A stretch of 64,000 nucleotides of DNA from Microdochium bolleyi. Its lineage: Eukaryota; Ascomycota; Sordariomycetes; Xylariales; Microdochiaceae. The translations under genes were made by a program, and so were the position numbers. The notes beneath the pieces are model-generated. The model saw only the letters and a program-made list of their open reading frames with translations, had not been told where the DNA came from and ran no database searches. Positions within the stretch are counted from its first letter, which is position 1; each line of letters begins with the position of its first letter. Below are positions 1 through 8,399 of this stretch, piece by piece. The stretch is taken from positions 1 to 64,000 of the forward strand of contig KQ964249.1 in assembly GCA_001566295.1 (NCBI GenBank). Direction: 5' to 3'.

Positions 1-61
1 TCCAACGATCCTGGATCATGGGATCACAACATATCCACAGATCTCAGGACAGGCACGATGA

Positions 62-330
62 AGGACAAAGGGTATATAGCATGAAGGATCTCCTAGACAG
101 ACAGTCCTTACCTTTGTACTTCAGCGATCAATCTAAGTATCATTCTCACACATCACTTGAACCAGTCACTCAATTGACGAGAGTGGTATCTCTTCCAAGA
201 GACACGGCCAACACCCAAGAGACGAACGATATTCGACAGGAAGTGATATTGCATTGGCTTTACCTACCGGCAGAACAGCAACCCAGCGAAGCCCGACCAG
301 ACGGCTGACCCCGGAGGTCGGATCGTGACA
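62..330 (+). repeat. Left LTR fragment
   Basis: Direct-repeat partner of 3421-3690. Most differences are transitions, and both copies end in a near-identical GATCGTRACA. Only the right half of the LTR is kept; similarity fades to the left of about 60. No tRNA primer-binding site follows, because the sequence goes directly into the reverse-transcriptase remnant. Confidence 0.8.
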
Positions 331-334
331 GGTA

Positions 335-960
335 CCCACAACTGTCACCGAAGTCAGGAGCTTCTTAGGATTCACTAACTACTACCGAGTCTTCATTAAG
401 AGCTACAGAGATATAGCCCGACTATTGAACGATCTAACTAAGAAAGATTAACCGTTCGTATAGGGCGAGGACTAAGAAAAAGCATTCTAACAGCTTATTG
501 ACGTAGTACTCAGCGACCCAATCCTTCGTATCCCGGATCCTGACGCTCAGTTCGAGCTGGAGACGGATGTATCGGACTACGCTATCGGCGCCCAGCTAGG
601 GTAACGCGACGAGCAGGGACGAATACACCCAGTAGCGTTCATTTCGAAGTCCTTTAACGGAGCCGAAAGGAACTACCACACTTATAAGAAAGAACTTATA
701 GCGATCGTGGAAGTATACACAGAATAGCGATCCTACTTACTAGGATCCCCATATAAGATCATCGTCCACACCGACCATAAGAACCTCGAGCCGCTCCTTA
801 AAATAAAGGAACTTAGTGGCCGAATAGTACGGTAGTACGAGAAGATTTGTCAGTTCGATCTCGAGATCAGACACAAGAAGGGCAAGGAAAACGAGCGAGC
901 AGACGTACTCAGCCGTTACCCCGAGAAAAGCGATAAGACAGACAACTCTTTCGTATTTCT
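335..960 (+). pseudogene. Reverse transcriptase (C-terminal) and RNase H remnant
   Basis: Plus-strand translation shows EVRSFLGFTNYYR followed by a LTKKD-type end of the gypsy reverse-transcriptase domain. RNase H follows, with a DVSDYAIGAQLG core, SFNGAERNYHTYKKEL, HTDHKNL and a KENERADVLSR motif. Several in-frame stops lie inside (for example after QLG and after IVEVYTE), each explained by Gln or Trp codons changed to TAA or TAG. The catalytic palm of the reverse transcriptase is absent. Confidence 0.85.
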
Positions 961-1149
961 CAAGCTTAACGACAATAGGACGATCGCGGTTAGCGCTATT
1001 ACGATCGATACCTATAACCAGGAGTTACAGCGGAAAGTCGTCGACGAGACCCTCAGATACTCTACGGATATTGAAAGGAGTCATAAAGACGACCCCTATT
1101 ACGACTTAGCCAGGATCAGTAATAGAGTCGTGAAGCACCGCGGAAAGAG

Positions 1150-2135
1150 ATAGTTACCCGAGGGTATCCGGAAGGAAATTATCACAAATATTCACGAGCA
1201 CCTGCTGCATAGACACTAAGGGATCTTCAAGACGACTAAGAGGGTCTAGAAGCTATTCAGCTTTAACAATATAAGGAAGTCAGTCGAAGAAGTAATCGGG
1301 AGCTACGACTTATACACATAAAGTAAGACTTCGCGGTATAAACCTTACGGGGAACTTCTTAGTGTCGCACCCCCTGAACGAGTATAGTACACCGTGTCAA
1401 TAGACTTCGTAAGACCACTACCCATCTCGAGAGACCCCTACACGACGATACAATACGACACTATACTCGTAGTCACCGACAGACTCAGCAAGTACGCACT
1501 GTTCTTACTAGTTATAAGCAATATTACGGCGAAACAGCTCGTATAGGTGTTTAAGAAGGAAGTCATTAGTAACTTTAGACTCCCTTCTAAACTCATCACC
1601 GACAGGGATAAGCTCTTCACCAGCCACTTCTAGAAAGACCTTATAGCCCAGATAGGTGTTAAGCATAATATGTCCACCGCGTTTCACCCGTAAACGGACG
1701 GGCAAACGGAGCGAATAAACCAGAACCTAGAAAACTACCTCCAGTGCTACATTAACGACAGACAGACGGACTGGGTAAAGCACTTACCCACTACGCAGTA
1801 CGCGTACAACACTTCCACTAACGAGGTCCTAGGAGTAAGCCCGTTCTTCGCGAATAAGGGGTTCGACCCGATTGAACCTTTCGCGCTCAAGGATTCACAA
1901 GTCCCAGAAGCCTTTGTGGAAGCCAAGAAGATCAAGGATCTCTAGAAGAAGCTCAGAGAACTTATCAAGGCTTCACAGGAAAACCAAAAACGCTACTACG
2001 ATAGAACTAGGTCGAAGGGACCGACCTATAAGGAGGGGGATAAAGTTTACCTCATCCGCAAAAACATCAAAACCAAACGGCCAAGCAACAAACTCGACTT
2101 CAAGAAACTCGGGCCGTTTACAATCAAAAAGGTAC
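1150..2135 (+). pseudogene. Integrase remnant
   Basis: The same frame continues into an H2C2-type zinc finger region (HEHLLHRH near 1195) and then the integrase core. All three acidic positions can be seen: Asp in SIDFVRPLP (about 1400), Asp in ITDRDKLFTSHF (about 1595), and Glu in TDGQTERINQNLE (about 1700). The typical tail with YAYNTSTNEVLG and YYDRTR follows. Stops interrupt the frame at former Trp/Gln codons. The frame is preserved throughout, so point mutation rather than indels disabled it. Confidence 0.85.
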
Positions 2136-2261
2136 TAGGACCACTTAATTATGAACTCTCGCTACCAAAGATAATAAAGATACACCCGGTGTTCTACACC
2201 TCACTCCTCGAACCAGCCCCCGACAGCGTGCCGATCCAGAAAAACGTTGAGGTCGAATCCG

Positions 2262-2412
2262 ACTAAGAATACGAAGTCGAAAAGATTCTAGACGATCGTC
2301 AGTACGGAAGAACAAAAGAGTACCTCATCAAATAGGCAGGATACGACGAGTCAGAGAACACCTAGGAACCTCGTAAAAATTTGGAAGGATATAAGGAGCT
2401 CCTACGACAATA
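2262..2412 (+). pseudogene. Chromodomain at the polymerase C-terminus
   Basis: After the integrase the frame reads YEVEKILDDR, then EYLIK, a stop in the position of the conserved Trp, and AGYDESENT followed by a stop and EPRKNLEGY. This is a chromodomain with two conserved Trp codons turned into TAG. In chromoviruses this domain steers insertion toward particular chromatin. Its presence places the element in the chromovirus branch of Ty3/gypsy. Confidence 0.82.
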
Positions 2413-2732
2413 GGATCACCGCCCGACACACTGGGTCGACGCCATAATCCACAGAATACCAGGACCGGCACCAGAAAAACTTACCAAGGACCAGAAACTG
2501 GCACAAAGGAGCTCGGCTCCTACGACAGGCCCTCGTCAAAGAGGCTCCAATCAACCACCTACGCACCAACCGACTGAGTATCTAAAACCAGTGAAGACTC
2601 GTCTGCGGTAACGCTGTCCAGGATCTCAAGGTTTTAAGAATCCTCCAGGGACAATTACTCGGTACGACGCTCTAAGAACCGTCGCTGTTTCCGAAGTCGA
2701 GTAAGACGAGACAACGACTCGGCCACCTTGGC

Positions 2733-2951
2733 CTAAGCAGCTACTATCTCGGCCTGGAAACGGAGTAGGTCGTCTTCCGCCTTCTCCTCCTGATCCCGAA
2801 TGGATTCTTGTTTCGCCAAGTTCTTCGAGATCTGGAGACCAGCGAAGAGACCGTCACACTTCGCACCACGACAAACACACTCAAGGCAGCGAGGCCGGTT
2901 CAGGGCCATCCAGCAAACCCGATTGTGAATCGAGCATGCGGTACACGGCAT
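2733..2951 (-). CDS. Antisense cysteine-rich ORF inside the retroelement
   Basis: A minus-strand frame between the chromodomain and the right LTR encodes about 72 residues from an ATG at 2951. Six cysteines follow CX2CX6CX8CX2CX6C spacing (starting CTAC, later RCLEC and KCDG), which looks like a zinc-binding knuckle. A charged, probably helical tail (EEKAEDDLLRFQ) follows. The frame has stayed open although the sense-strand polymerase frame is full of stops. An upstream TAG blocks N-terminal extension. It may be a leftover of an extra element-encoded protein or of a captured host gene. I do not recognise the protein. Confidence 0.35.
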   Translation of the reverse strand: MPCTACSIHNRVCWMALNRPRCLECVCRGAKCDGLFAGLQISKNLAKQESIRDQEEKAEDDLLRFQAEIVAA

Positions 2952-3125
2952 GACGTCCAAAAAGTGCGAAGATCCGTGCTACTGGATATAGCGAATCTGT
3001 GAAGCCCGCGATACGGAAGAAGCAGAGGAAGCGTAAAGTGGCGCTAGCGGTAAGGGGTCAGCAGATATATCGGCGTAGGGAAGAAAGACAACCGGGCAGG
3101 TATAAGGAAAGAGAGACCTACTAAA

Positions 3126-3145
3126 AAGCGCTGAGGGCAGCGCTT
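3126..3145. other. 8-bp stem hairpin just before the polypurine tract
   Basis: AAGCGCTG and CAGCGCTT form a perfect 8-bp inverted repeat around a 4-nt AGGG loop. It sits directly before the purine run. Confidence 0.5.
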
Positions 3146-3159
3146 AGGAAGGAGGGGGA
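3146..3159 (+). other. Polypurine tract
   Basis: The purine-rich run AGGAAGGAGGGGGA lies 3 bp before the TGTGAC start of the right LTR. This is where the plus-strand primer of LTR elements is expected. Confidence 0.7.
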
Positions 3160-3162
3160 TAA

Positions 3163-3690
3163 TGTGACGACCAGACCAACAGGGGACGGCTGTTTAGGCA
3201 AGAAAGCACAAACGAGCCAGGCCACATGATCGGGCCAAGTACAAGGGCAGGTCATACAGCGGGTCGACACAGGTTTCTTATATAAGCACGATAAGGATAA
3301 GGCGCGGGTACGGTACCACTGGTCATACAAGCATACATAACCGTCACCACGCCAAGCATGATAGTCAGTGCCCAGACAATAACCATCAGGGCTCCGGCCA
3401 TGACCACGAGCAAGTGCGATAAAGGACAAAGGGTTATATAGCACGAAGGATCTCCTAGACAGACAGTCCTTACCTTTGTACTTCAGCGATCAATCTAAGT
3501 ACCATTCTCACACATCACTTGAACCAGTCACTCAATTGACAAGAGTGGTATCTCTTCCAAGAGACACGACAACCCCAAGAGACGAACGATATTCGACAGG
3601 AAGTGATATTGCATTAGCTTTGCCTACCGGCAGAACAGCAACCCAGCGAAGCCCGACCAGACGGTTGACCCCGCAGGTCGGATCGTAACA
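3163..3690 (+). repeat. Right (3') LTR, 528 bp
   Basis: It begins TGTGACGA immediately after the polypurine tract and ends TCGTAACA, where the left copy has TCGTGACA. The TG...CA ends match LTR convention. The second half matches 62-330. The end difference (GTGACA versus GTAACA) is a G-to-A change at a CpA site read on the other strand. Confidence 0.8.
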
Positions 3691-3738
3691 AGTGTATAGC
3701 TACTTACCTACTACTATAGTGTAGTACTAAATCTAAAC

Positions 3739-4235
3739 CCGGTCTAGTATCTTAAACTCTAGGTACGGGTAGCGCTGTAGTAGTACTGGCCTAGTATCTA
3801 GTACCTCTAAGTACGGGTAGCGCTATGTAGTACTAGCCTAGTATCTAGTACCTCTAGGTACGGGTAGCGCTATATAGTGCTAGCCTAGTATCTAGTGTAT
3901 CTAGGCACGGGTAGCGCAGTATAGTACTACAGGGCCGGTATCTAGTGCCTCTAGGTATAGGCGGCGCTACGGTACTGCCCTACGTATCTGATCTAGTGCC
4001 TAGGGGCACGGGTAGGGTTACGGGCCGGGCTGTGGGGCTGCTATACTACCGGTATCTGGTGCTGTACCCGTGCCCGGAGGCGCGGGTACTGGTGTTATAG
4101 TCCTGGGCCGGGCCGGTATCTGGTGCCTCCAGGCACCGGGTCGATATATATATATACACGCTGTACCGTATATATGGGCGGGCGGTAGGGCCGGCGCGGC
4201 GTCTAGTACCTCCGGGCACGAGGGCCGCCTACGCG
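3739..4235. repeat. Degenerate ~47-bp tandem repeat with a composition gradient
   Basis: Units recur with the core (C/T)(C/T)(G/A)GTATCT(A/G)GT(A/G)CCTC followed by a CGGGTAGCGCT-like half. Clear unit starts are near 3791, 3838, 3885 and 3935 (spacing 47, 47, 50). Later units are longer and less regular. Units near the retroelement are AT-shifted (CTAGTATCTAGTACCTCT), while those near 4110-4140 are GC-rich (CCGGTATCTGGTGCCTCC). The changed positions are C-to-T or G-to-A. Confidence 0.75.
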
Positions 4236-4606
4236 CGGTAGGGCCGCCGCCGGCGCGCGCCTTCCCGATCGGGCCTAGCGGCCCCGCCCCCCGACGCGCG
4301 GTGGGGCGGCGCTAGGCGGCGGCGCGCGCGCCCGCTTAGCCGGCGCCGGTACGGGGGCGGGGCGCGGCCGCGCCTGGCCGGCGCGCGCGCGCGCACTATT
4401 CTCTAGGTCAACTACGCCCGCGAATAATAGTTAGGCCGGATCGTGACACTAGGCCGGGGGTTAGCTACTAATTTAGCGCGCCGGGATACTATTAATAGCC
4501 TATACCCGCGCCCCCGTGTCCCACTAGGGAAAGTGCGAAGTAATAGTAATTCGGCCGGGAATAATAGTTACGATAGTAACCTTAAAGCCCGGCGCTCTAG
4601 CTAACC
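4236..4606. other. GC-rich low-complexity spacer with LTR-end-like words
   Basis: A CG-dense stretch (including a GC dinucleotide run around 4380-4396) leads into a mixed block. GGCCGGATCGTGACA at about 4433 and GGCCGGATCGTAATA at about 4611 both resemble the end of the LTR (GGTCGGATCGTRACA). AATAATAGTTA occurs twice (about 4424 and 4560). No gene is seen. It is probably repeat debris next to the retroelement. Confidence 0.5.
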
Positions 4607-7270
4607 CTAGAGGCCGGATCGTAATACCGCTATAATAGAATCAACGAAGTAATATACGCCAGACCCTACGCGCGATATCTTCTTACTATACGGTAGTGTT
4701 ACGACGGCGCGGGCATTCGGCGGTACGCGGACAGTGAGATAGAAGCCCCCATCCCTAATATACCAGCTAGTACTTACAGTACCGTAGCCACTCGTAAAGC
4801 TCGCCTCTGCCGAGTCGACCCCTAGTCCAGGTAGCGGTGAAACATCAACCTCTTTCCATCCGGGACCACCGAGACTAGGCGAGAGGCCGCCGATACGGGT
4901 ATGCATCCAGTCGGCGACGGCGCCAAAGGCGTAGTGGTTAAAGCTCGTCATGTCGCCGTGGTAGTTAATAGTACCGTTGGGTAGGAGGCTATCCCAGCGC
5001 TCCCACGTTGTCGTGGCACCCATAACAACCTGGTATAGCCACGAGGGTGCCTTGGTCTGGAGCAGCATGGTATAGAAGTCGGTATCCGCGCCGGCCTTAG
5101 TCATGGCGTGGCCGAGTAGCGCGGTGGCCGCAAAACCGGTGCCCACCAGATGGTCATTGGTGCGGACAAGGTCAATGAGGCGGGCGGCAGCGCCGTCGTC
5201 ACGGCCGGCCCCTTTAGCATCGAGGATATCAAAGACGATACCGAGGACGTATGCGGTCTGGGTGTGGTTCGCCATGGCTCCTGTCGCAGGATCGACCCAA
5301 GCCTCCCGGAAGGCAGACCGCAGGTCCGCGTGTTGCTGGCGGTAGCGGGTTGCGTCGGCTTCGTTGCCAAGGGCGGCCGAGATATTGGCCATGAGCTCGG
5401 TCATGCGGACGAGATAGGCGTCGGCGACAAGGTATTTATCGGTGGTGCCATTGCCGGGAGCCTCAGGGGGCGCGAGCGGATCGAGCCAGTCGCCGAACTG
5501 GAAGCCGGATCGGTCCCAGAGCAGGCCGTCGCTGGAGCGACGCTTGACGCCCTGGTCGAGCCAGCCCTGGGCTTGTGTGCGGTGCTCAGCGAGCATGGCT
5601 GGGTCGCCGAACGCTCGCCACAGATTCCAAGGACCGCCGACAGCCACGTCACCCCATACGGCCATAGCGTCCGAGTTGCCGTACCCTGGCGGGGTTAGGG
5701 GGACATATGTCGGGACAGCCATGACGGTCGGATTGGCTTTCATCTCAGCATAGACGTCCTTGTGCCAGCCACGCCAGAAGCTGGCGGTGTTGTACAAGAA
5801 GTTCGCAGTTGGGCCAAAGACGTGAGCGTCGCCGGTCCAGCCCATACGCTCGTCACGCTGCGGACAGTCGGTGGGCACAGAGATGAAGTTGCTGCGCATC
5901 GACCAGATAACATTGGAGTGGAACTGGTTGAGCAACGAGTTGGAGCATTGGAACGAGCCCGTCTCCTCGAGATCGCTCCAGATGGCGACGGCCTCAATCG
6001 AGCTGGCGTCGAGCGGCGTCTCGTCTACTGGCCACCCGTCGATCTGCGCGTACCGGAACCCGTGGAACGTGAAGCGCGGCTCCCAAACCTGCGTCCCGTT
6101 GCCGTGCAAGATCAGCGTGTCCGTCGCCTTCGCCGTCCGCAGCGGCCGCAGCGCCAGCTCCCCGCCCTCGAGCACCTCAGCGTGCTGCACCGTGATGTTG
6201 GTTCCCGCGGGGCCCTTGACAGTGAGCCGTAACCAGCCTGCAAAGTTTTGACCGAAGTCGACGATAGTCTTGCCCGAGGGCGACTTGGAGATGGTCTTGG
6301 ATGGAAACGTGTGTTTTCTACGCACCGGCGGCGCATCTGGGCTCGCTAGCTCGGCTGTGACAGCCGGAAGTACGCTTGCTGTGGTCCAGTCACGGTCTTC
6401 AAAGCTCGGCTGAGTCCAGTTCTGGAAGACCGACTCTATCCTTGAGTCATAAGTGACTCCATCGTAGATGGCCGCGGCCTGGAGCGGCCCTTTGTTATTG
6501 CCTTTCCACGAGTTATCGGTAGGAATGTTGACGATGGTGCCATCCTTAAGTTGGATGCGAAGCAGGGCCTGGGCACCAATGGAGTTGCCGTAGTAGAGCT
6601 CCACAGGTAGCCCGTTGAGCGGGAAGAGGCGACCGCCGTACCAACCCTGCGCCACAATGACGCCGATGGCGTTGCTCCTTTCGCGAAGGAGCGATGTTAC
6701 GTCGTACGTGCTATACACATGGCGGAACTGGTACGAGGTGTAACCTGGCGCGAGCAGATCTTCGCTGACGGGATAGCCGTTGATCTCAGCCTCGAAGATG
6801 CCCAACCCCGTAATGTAGAGCCGGGCGGATGCAACCGTCCCAGGAAGGTCGAATGTCTTGCGCAGATACGTCGGATTCTTAGTCGCGGGGGCGGCTGCGT
6901 TCCCGACCTGGGCGGTGATGGGCATTGCGCCAGCCCAGTCTTTGGCGTTGAGGAGGCCCGTCTCGACCGTGACCCAGTCGGACCAAGGTGTCGACGAGTG
7001 ACCCTCGCCGCCGTGGGCCCGGATGCGGACGCTTGCGGACTCGGAGGAGCCCAAGGGCGCGCCGGGCCATTCGACATAGAGAGACTGGGCCGTGTTGGCG
7101 CTCGTCTGCTGGGTGGCACCACCGGATCGCGAAACTTCGAGGTCATAGCTCTGCTGCTCCCAGGCCTCAGCGCAGCCGTCGAAGCGCCATGAAATGCGAG
7201 GCTGGGAGGCGCCAATGCCCAGCGCAGGCTGGCCGTTCTCAAAGGTGAGCTTGGCGATGAAGACGGCCAT
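4607..7270 (-). CDS. Alpha-L-rhamnosidase, glycoside hydrolase family 78 (GH78-A)
   Basis: This enzyme would release terminal alpha-L-rhamnose from plant glycosides or rhamnogalacturonan. It is a single exon of about 887 residues from the ATG at 7270, chosen because family members begin with this LTFENGQPALGIGASQPRISW-like segment; an in-frame extension to 7348 adds 26 unlikely residues. No signal peptide is visible. Order: N-terminal beta domain with EINGYPVSEDLLAPGYTSY, concanavalin-like domain, then the (alpha/alpha)6 barrel with the GH78 signature DCPQRDERMGWTGD (about residue 470, general-acid region) and TTWERWDS (about residue 755, general-base region), then a C-terminal beta domain. 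The last ~20 residues run into the repeat zone and may not be the original terminus. Its neighbour to the right is the oxidative gene set. Confidence 0.9.
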   Translation of the reverse strand: MAVFIAKLTFENGQPALGIGASQPRISWRFDGCAEAWEQQSYDLEVSRSGGATQQTSANTAQSLYVEWPGAPLGSSESASVRIRAHGGEGHSSTPWSDWVTVETGLLNAKDWAGAMPITAQVGNAAAPATKNPTYLRKTFDLPGTVASARLYITGLGIFEAEINGYPVSEDLLAPGYTSYQFRHVYSTYDVTSLLRERSNAIGVIVAQGWYGGRLFPLNGLPVELYYGNSIGAQALLRIQLKDGTIVNIPTDNSWKGNNKGPLQAAAIYDGVTYDSRIESVFQNWTQPSFEDRDWTTASVLPAVTAELASPDAPPVRRKHTFPSKTISKSPSGKTIVDFGQNFAGWLRLTVKGPAGTNITVQHAEVLEGGELALRPLRTAKATDTLILHGNGTQVWEPRFTFHGFRYAQIDGWPVDETPLDASSIEAVAIWSDLEETGSFQCSNSLLNQFHSNVIWSMRSNFISVPTDCPQRDERMGWTGDAHVFGPTANFLYNTASFWRGWHKDVYAEMKANPTVMAVPTYVPLTPPGYGNSDAMAVWGDVAVGGPWNLWRAFGDPAMLAEHRTQAQGWLDQGVKRRSSDGLLWDRSGFQFGDWLDPLAPPEAPGNGTTDKYLVADAYLVRMTELMANISAALGNEADATRYRQQHADLRSAFREAWVDPATGAMANHTQTAYVLGIVFDILDAKGAGRDDGAAARLIDLVRTNDHLVGTGFAATALLGHAMTKAGADTDFYTMLLQTKAPSWLYQVVMGATTTWERWDSLLPNGTINYHGDMTSFNHYAFGAVADWMHTRIGGLSPSLGGPGWKEVDVSPLPGLGVDSAEASFTSGYGTVSTSWYIRDGGFYLTVRVPPNARAVVTLPYSKKISRVGSGVYYFVDSIIAVLRSGL

Positions 7271-8399
7271 GGTGGTGCTGCTGGCGTGGATGGCTGCTGC
7301 TGGCGAGGCGTCAATAACAAATTGGATGGGTGCTACGTACAGGGCCACGTAGAATCATGACTTTATAGATCCTGGAAATTATCAGAGAACTTAGCTGTGG
7401 GGTAGACCCTATAAGGTAGCATGATGCGGGACAAGAAGTGCCGCTGGCAGGCTCGTGGCCTGGAGCGTCAATCTCCCATGGAAACCCCGGAAGGGAGCAC
7501 AGTGCCCGTGTACAACCTGGTTCCTCAACTGCTCGTTTAAAGCCGAAGGGCTCGTTCAGTATGCGAGATTGTCAATAGACCCCGGAGTTACCCCAACTTG
7601 GGGGACTCCTCCGCGGGGAAATATGCGGGGCCACGTGGGGAATTGCCCCTACTCGCCCCAGATTCCGAGGCCTCGGGCCCTGTCACGCTGTCTCATGCCG
7701 GTGTAACATGACGCGCCTCGCCTGCCATAAATTCACCCTGTATTTAACGCTCGAAAGTACGGAGGTGCCTTACAAATGAGTTCGCCTAGTGTGTCTCTAC
7801 CGTCTTAGCTACCAGCTGATAACCAAAGTTACGCTAAGGTTAAAATCATCTGAGACCTACTTACGTACTGGCTTTTAGGGATCTTAAGTGAGTTCTATAG
7901 GGAATGTAAAGTTTATCTAAAATAGAGAAATAACGTGACTCGACTTAACCTTGGCTTTTTCCAATTACTGGGTTACTAGGCATGAGGGGAATTCTTTTAC
8001 AAGGCACCTCGGTACGACCACGAATAATTAGCTATAAACAATATATAGCTTAGCAACAATGTCTAATGATTTCACCTGAACAACTTCCGTACGACTTGTT
8101 CAGAATCTTATAATGCCGGGCCAGTACTCCATGGGCTTTTTCCCAATAAAGCTTCCTGAAATTTCATTTTATCTTACACTCACAGCCTCGGCTCTCCTCT
8201 CCTTATTTATCCTAATATGACCTGGTATAAGTCCACCCGCGGCTGGGATATGCCGTCCGACTTAATACATCTTGGATTTCCCTGCTACCGAATTCTAGAA
8301 CTGCCATAAGGCTTGCCTACATGTTCTCATAGTAGCGAAGACCTTCTTTCCCTTCACCCCGCTAATTCTCTTCTCAATGTTTTCGGCTCTGGTCTTCCC
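7271..8399. other. Intergenic region upstream of GH78-A
   Basis: The right part (about 7720-8300) is AT-richer with no persuasive coding frame. The left part is the likely promoter of GH78-A and holds a cluster of CreA-type words near 7580-7661. One TGACTCGA word is at 7936-7943. No RNA gene is recognised. Confidence 0.5.
7580..7661. promoter_or_regulatory. Cluster of five CreA-type SYGGRG words
   Basis: GCGGGG at 7613-7618 and 7625-7630, GTGGGG at 7635-7640, and minus-strand matches at 7580-7585 (CCCCGG) and 7656-7661 (CCCCAG) fall within 82 bp. They lie 310-390 bp upstream of the GH78-A start. CreA represses plant-polymer hydrolases on glucose in filamentous ascomycetes. The word is short and the region GC-rich, so chance is a real alternative. 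Confidence 0.35.

Larger units (their letters stand above)
1..3690 (+). mobile_element. Decayed, internally deleted chromodomain Ty3/gypsy LTR retrotransposon
   Basis: Both ends carry the same ~270-bp sequence (about 62-330 and 3421-3690). Between them, one plus-strand reading frame shows gypsy polymerase pieces in the order reverse-transcriptase thumb/RNase H, integrase, chromodomain, which is chromovirus order. Gag, protease and most of the reverse transcriptase are missing: the left repeat runs straight into the end of the reverse transcriptase near 340. The frame is broken by many TAG/TAA codons where Trp or Gln is expected, with no obvious frameshift over about 2 kb. That fits CpA-to-TpA mutation by RIP. 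The element cannot encode a working polymerase. Sequence before about 60 does not match the right LTR, so the left end is truncated or rearranged. Confidence 0.88.

Noticed and set aside
3476..3688. Short frame similar to one at 18-308, as if a duplicated gene
   Set aside because: The similarity is the direct LTR repeat, not a protein family.
4140..4400. Telomere-proximal or centromeric repeat
   Set aside because: No TTAGGG arrays are present; the GC-rich repeats are local and adjoin ordinary genes.
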